A stretch of 64,000 bases of DNA from Agrobacterium tumefaciens (GTDB lineage Bacteria > Pseudomonadota > Alphaproteobacteria > Rhizobiales > Rhizobiaceae): assembly GCF_009649785.1 (NCBI RefSeq), contig NZ_WJOK01000007.1, positions 62,001-126,000 of the forward strand, given 5' to 3'. The notes beneath the pieces were generated by a model. The model was not told the DNA's origin and did not search any database. It worked only from the letters and a program-made list of their open reading frames with translations. Shown one piece after another: positions 62,593 through 64,000 of this stretch. Each line of letters begins with the position of its first letter. Positions within the stretch are counted from its first letter, which is position 1. The position numbers and the translations under genes were made by a program.

Positions 62593-62624
62593 GGTAGCGC
62601 GGACGGGAGGAGGCCCGCGCTACC
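62593..62624 (-). terminator. Stem-loop between the two amino-acid binding-protein genes
   Basis: Perfect 10-bp stem (62593-62602 with 62615-62624) with a 12-nt loop, downstream of copy 1 and upstream of copy 2 on the minus strand. It probably adjusts the ratio of the two binding proteins. Confidence 0.6.
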
Positions 62625-62691
62625 GGCTGAGTGATGTCCCACCTTCAACTCAGCTTTGTGGAAACTCAGCTTTCTGGCAGCAAACCAGCAC

Positions 62692-63630
62692 TCAGCTCTT
62701 GGGCAGACCGGGCGGATTGGTGCGGGATTCGGTGATGGCTTCCGAACCGAGGTTCCAGCGGGCGAGAACCTTGCCGTAATTGCCGTTCTTGATCTGGGCG
62801 TTCAGTGCCGCCGTGATGGCTGCGGCAATTCCGGCATCCTTTTTGGAGGCAACAGCGATTTCCGCCGCTTCCGGCCAGCCGCCGGAGAAGGTACCAACGA
62901 GCTTGGTCTTCTTCTGGCTTGCTGCCTGGAAGGCTGACGTCGCGTTGGGGCCGAGATAGGCGTCCGCGCGGCCGGATTGCAGGGCGACATCGAGCACGGC
63001 CTGATCGTCGTAATATTGCACATCGGTGTCGGCCAGACCCTTGGCCTTGTTGTCCTTGATCCATTTCAGCAGGATCTGCTCCTGATTGGTGGCAGCGCCG
63101 ACGATAACCTTCAACCCGGCAACATCCTCGGGCTTACTGATGCTCGTCACCTTGCTGTTGCTGCCCACGTAAAAGCCGAGCAGGTCGTTGCGGTAGCTGG
63201 AGAAGTCGAATTTTTCCTTACGGGCTTCCGTCACCGTGATGTTGGAGGTGACGGCATCATATTTGCCGGAGGTGAGGCCCAGCGGCCAATCGGCCCAGGC
63301 GATGGGAACTAGCTGAAGTTCAAGGCCAAGACTGTCAGCAACCAGCTGGGCGATATCCGGCTCCACGCCAATAGGCGTTTTTGTATCGCTGGCATAATCG
63401 ACCAGCGGCAGCCGGAAAGGCACGGTCGCGACCGTCAACTTTCCATCCGCGACGAACTTGTGGCCAGCGGGCAGAAGCTTGATCGCTTCTTCCACCTTCT
63501 CGGCGCGCACTCGCCCCTTCTGCTCCGGCGACAGGTCGATTTCCTGCGCATGCGCAGCCGGTATCAGCGCGGTGGTAGCGGTGAAAAGACCGCCTGCAAG
63601 GAACGACAATAATTTCGATGAAAAAGCCAT
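62692..63630 (-). CDS. Polar amino-acid ABC transporter, substrate-binding protein (SBP family 3), copy 1
   Basis: A 312-residue binding protein; ATG 63630 (MAFSSKLLSFLAGGLFTATT, cleaved after AHA) is the proper start, because 89 residues of a longer frame overlap the ATPase gene. It shows GKLTVATVPFRLPLVDYASD, VEPDIAQLVADSLGLELQLV and GKYDAVTSNITVTEARKEKFDF. It is paralogous to the next gene. It lies 25 bp after the ATPase gene. Confidence 0.93.
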   Translation of the reverse strand: MAFSSKLLSFLAGGLFTATTALIPAAHAQEIDLSPEQKGRVRAEKVEEAIKLLPAGHKFVADGKLTVATVPFRLPLVDYASDTKTPIGVEPDIAQLVADSLGLELQLVPIAWADWPLGLTSGKYDAVTSNITVTEARKEKFDFSSYRNDLLGFYVGSNSKVTSISKPEDVAGLKVIVGAATNQEQILLKWIKDNKAKGLADTDVQYYDDQAVLDVALQSGRADAYLGPNATSAFQAASQKKTKLVGTFSGGWPEAAEIAVASKKDAGIAAAITAALNAQIKNGNYGKVLARWNLGSEAITESRTNPPGLPKS

Positions 63631-63655
63631 GCGAGTGTTTCCTTTGTTGTTTTGA

Positions 63656-64000
63656 TTAGAGAACTTTTGCGAGGAATTCGGCGGTGCGGGGATGTTCCGG
63701 GCTGTTGAACACCTGGTCCGGCGTGCCTGTTTCGATGATGCGGCCCTGTTCCATGAAGACGACCCTGTCGGAGACTTCACGGGCAAAACCGATTTCATGG
63801 GTAACGATGATGAGCGTGACGCCGGAGCGGGAAAGCTCCTTGATGACATCAAGCACTTCGTTGACGAGTTCAGGATCGAGCGCGGATGTCGGCTCATCGA
63901 ACAGCAACACCTTCGGCCGCAACGCCAGCGCCCGGGCGATCGCCACGCGTTGCTGCTGACCGCCGGAAAGCTGACGGGGATAAGCGCCAGCTTTTTCGGC
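63656..64000 (-). CDS. Polar amino-acid ABC transporter ATPase, 5' part beyond window
   Basis: The C-terminal 114 residues of an ABC ATPase: signature [15 protein letters not shown] at the window edge, Walker [15 protein letters not shown], and the H-loop [12 protein letters not shown], all typical of GlnQ/HisP-type enzymes. It belongs with the two binding-protein genes downstream; permease genes are presumably further upstream outside the window. Confidence 0.93.
   Translation of the reverse strand, partial: AEKAGAYPRQLSGGQQQRVAIARALALRPKVLLFDEPTSALDPELVNEVLDVIKELSRSGVTLIIVTHEIGFAREVSDRVVFMEQGRIIETGTPDQVFNSPEHPRTAEFLAKVL

Noticed and set aside
1..64000. CRISPR arrays, tRNA or rRNA genes, transposases or integrases
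   Set aside because: I looked for regularly spaced repeats, tRNA-like cloverleaf ends and recombinase motifs and saw none.

Overview
The window comes from a rhizobial alphaproteobacterium, most likely the Agrobacterium/Rhizobium group. The evidence is high-GC coding sequence, dense ABC-import operons with ATGA start/stop overlaps, RIME-like palindromic intergenic repeats, iron boxes of the RirA type (TGA-N9-TCA), and fused two-domain peptide-transporter ATPases. I see no rRNA, tRNA, CRISPR array, transposase or integrase. This is accessory, transport-rich DNA with 51 protein genes supported here, two of them cut by the window edges.

Region A (1-22.5 kb) holds two peptide-type (family 5) ABC importers, almost entirely on the minus strand. 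The first operon (LysR, then two permeases, fused ATPase, a beta-lactamase-fold serine hydrolase, binding protein, M20 amidohydrolase) looks like uptake plus hydrolysis of a peptide or amide. The second runs permease, permease, fused ATPase, HyuA-like, DUF917, binding protein, DUF917, HyuA-like, isoaspartyl peptidase. It carries two mirror-image HyuA/DUF917 pairs and is divergent from a MalT-like LuxR regulator. A 21-bp-spaced direct repeat lies in the shared promoter.

Region B (22.5-36.5 kb) is an iron-acquisition island. Reading on the minus strand, it has an ECF sigma factor, FecR anti-sigma factor, TonB receptor with signalling domain, HasA-like secreted protein, type I secretion ATPase and adaptor: the order of a has haemophore operon without hasB. 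The HasA-like protein is fused to an RTX-type C-terminus and contains no histidine. Upstream lies a FecBCDE-type importer with two tandem binding proteins, and a divergent methyltransferase. Two TGA-N9-TCA boxes mark the promoters.

Region C (36.5-40.4 kb) is a cobalamin-riboswitch-controlled operon: a 27-codon leader ORF, FecB/BtuF-type binding protein, permease, ATPase and, overlapping the ATPase, a pseudoazurin.

Region D (40.4-61.5 kb) is catabolic. It has an ArgE-like deacetylase, hydroxyacid dehydrogenase, cupin, two aldehyde dehydrogenases, a TtuC-like dehydrogenase, two FAD amine/amino-acid oxidases, two HAD hydrolases, a class III aminotransferase, two paralogous two-domain GNAT proteins, a third peptide-type ABC importer and an Lrp regulator. 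Together they suggest import and oxidation of an amine or amino-acid-like compound. Region E (61.6-64 kb) is the start of a polar amino-acid ABC operon with two tandem paralogous binding proteins.

Several binding-protein genes in the window are followed by a perfect or near-perfect stem-loop, consistent with overproduction of the binding protein relative to downstream genes.
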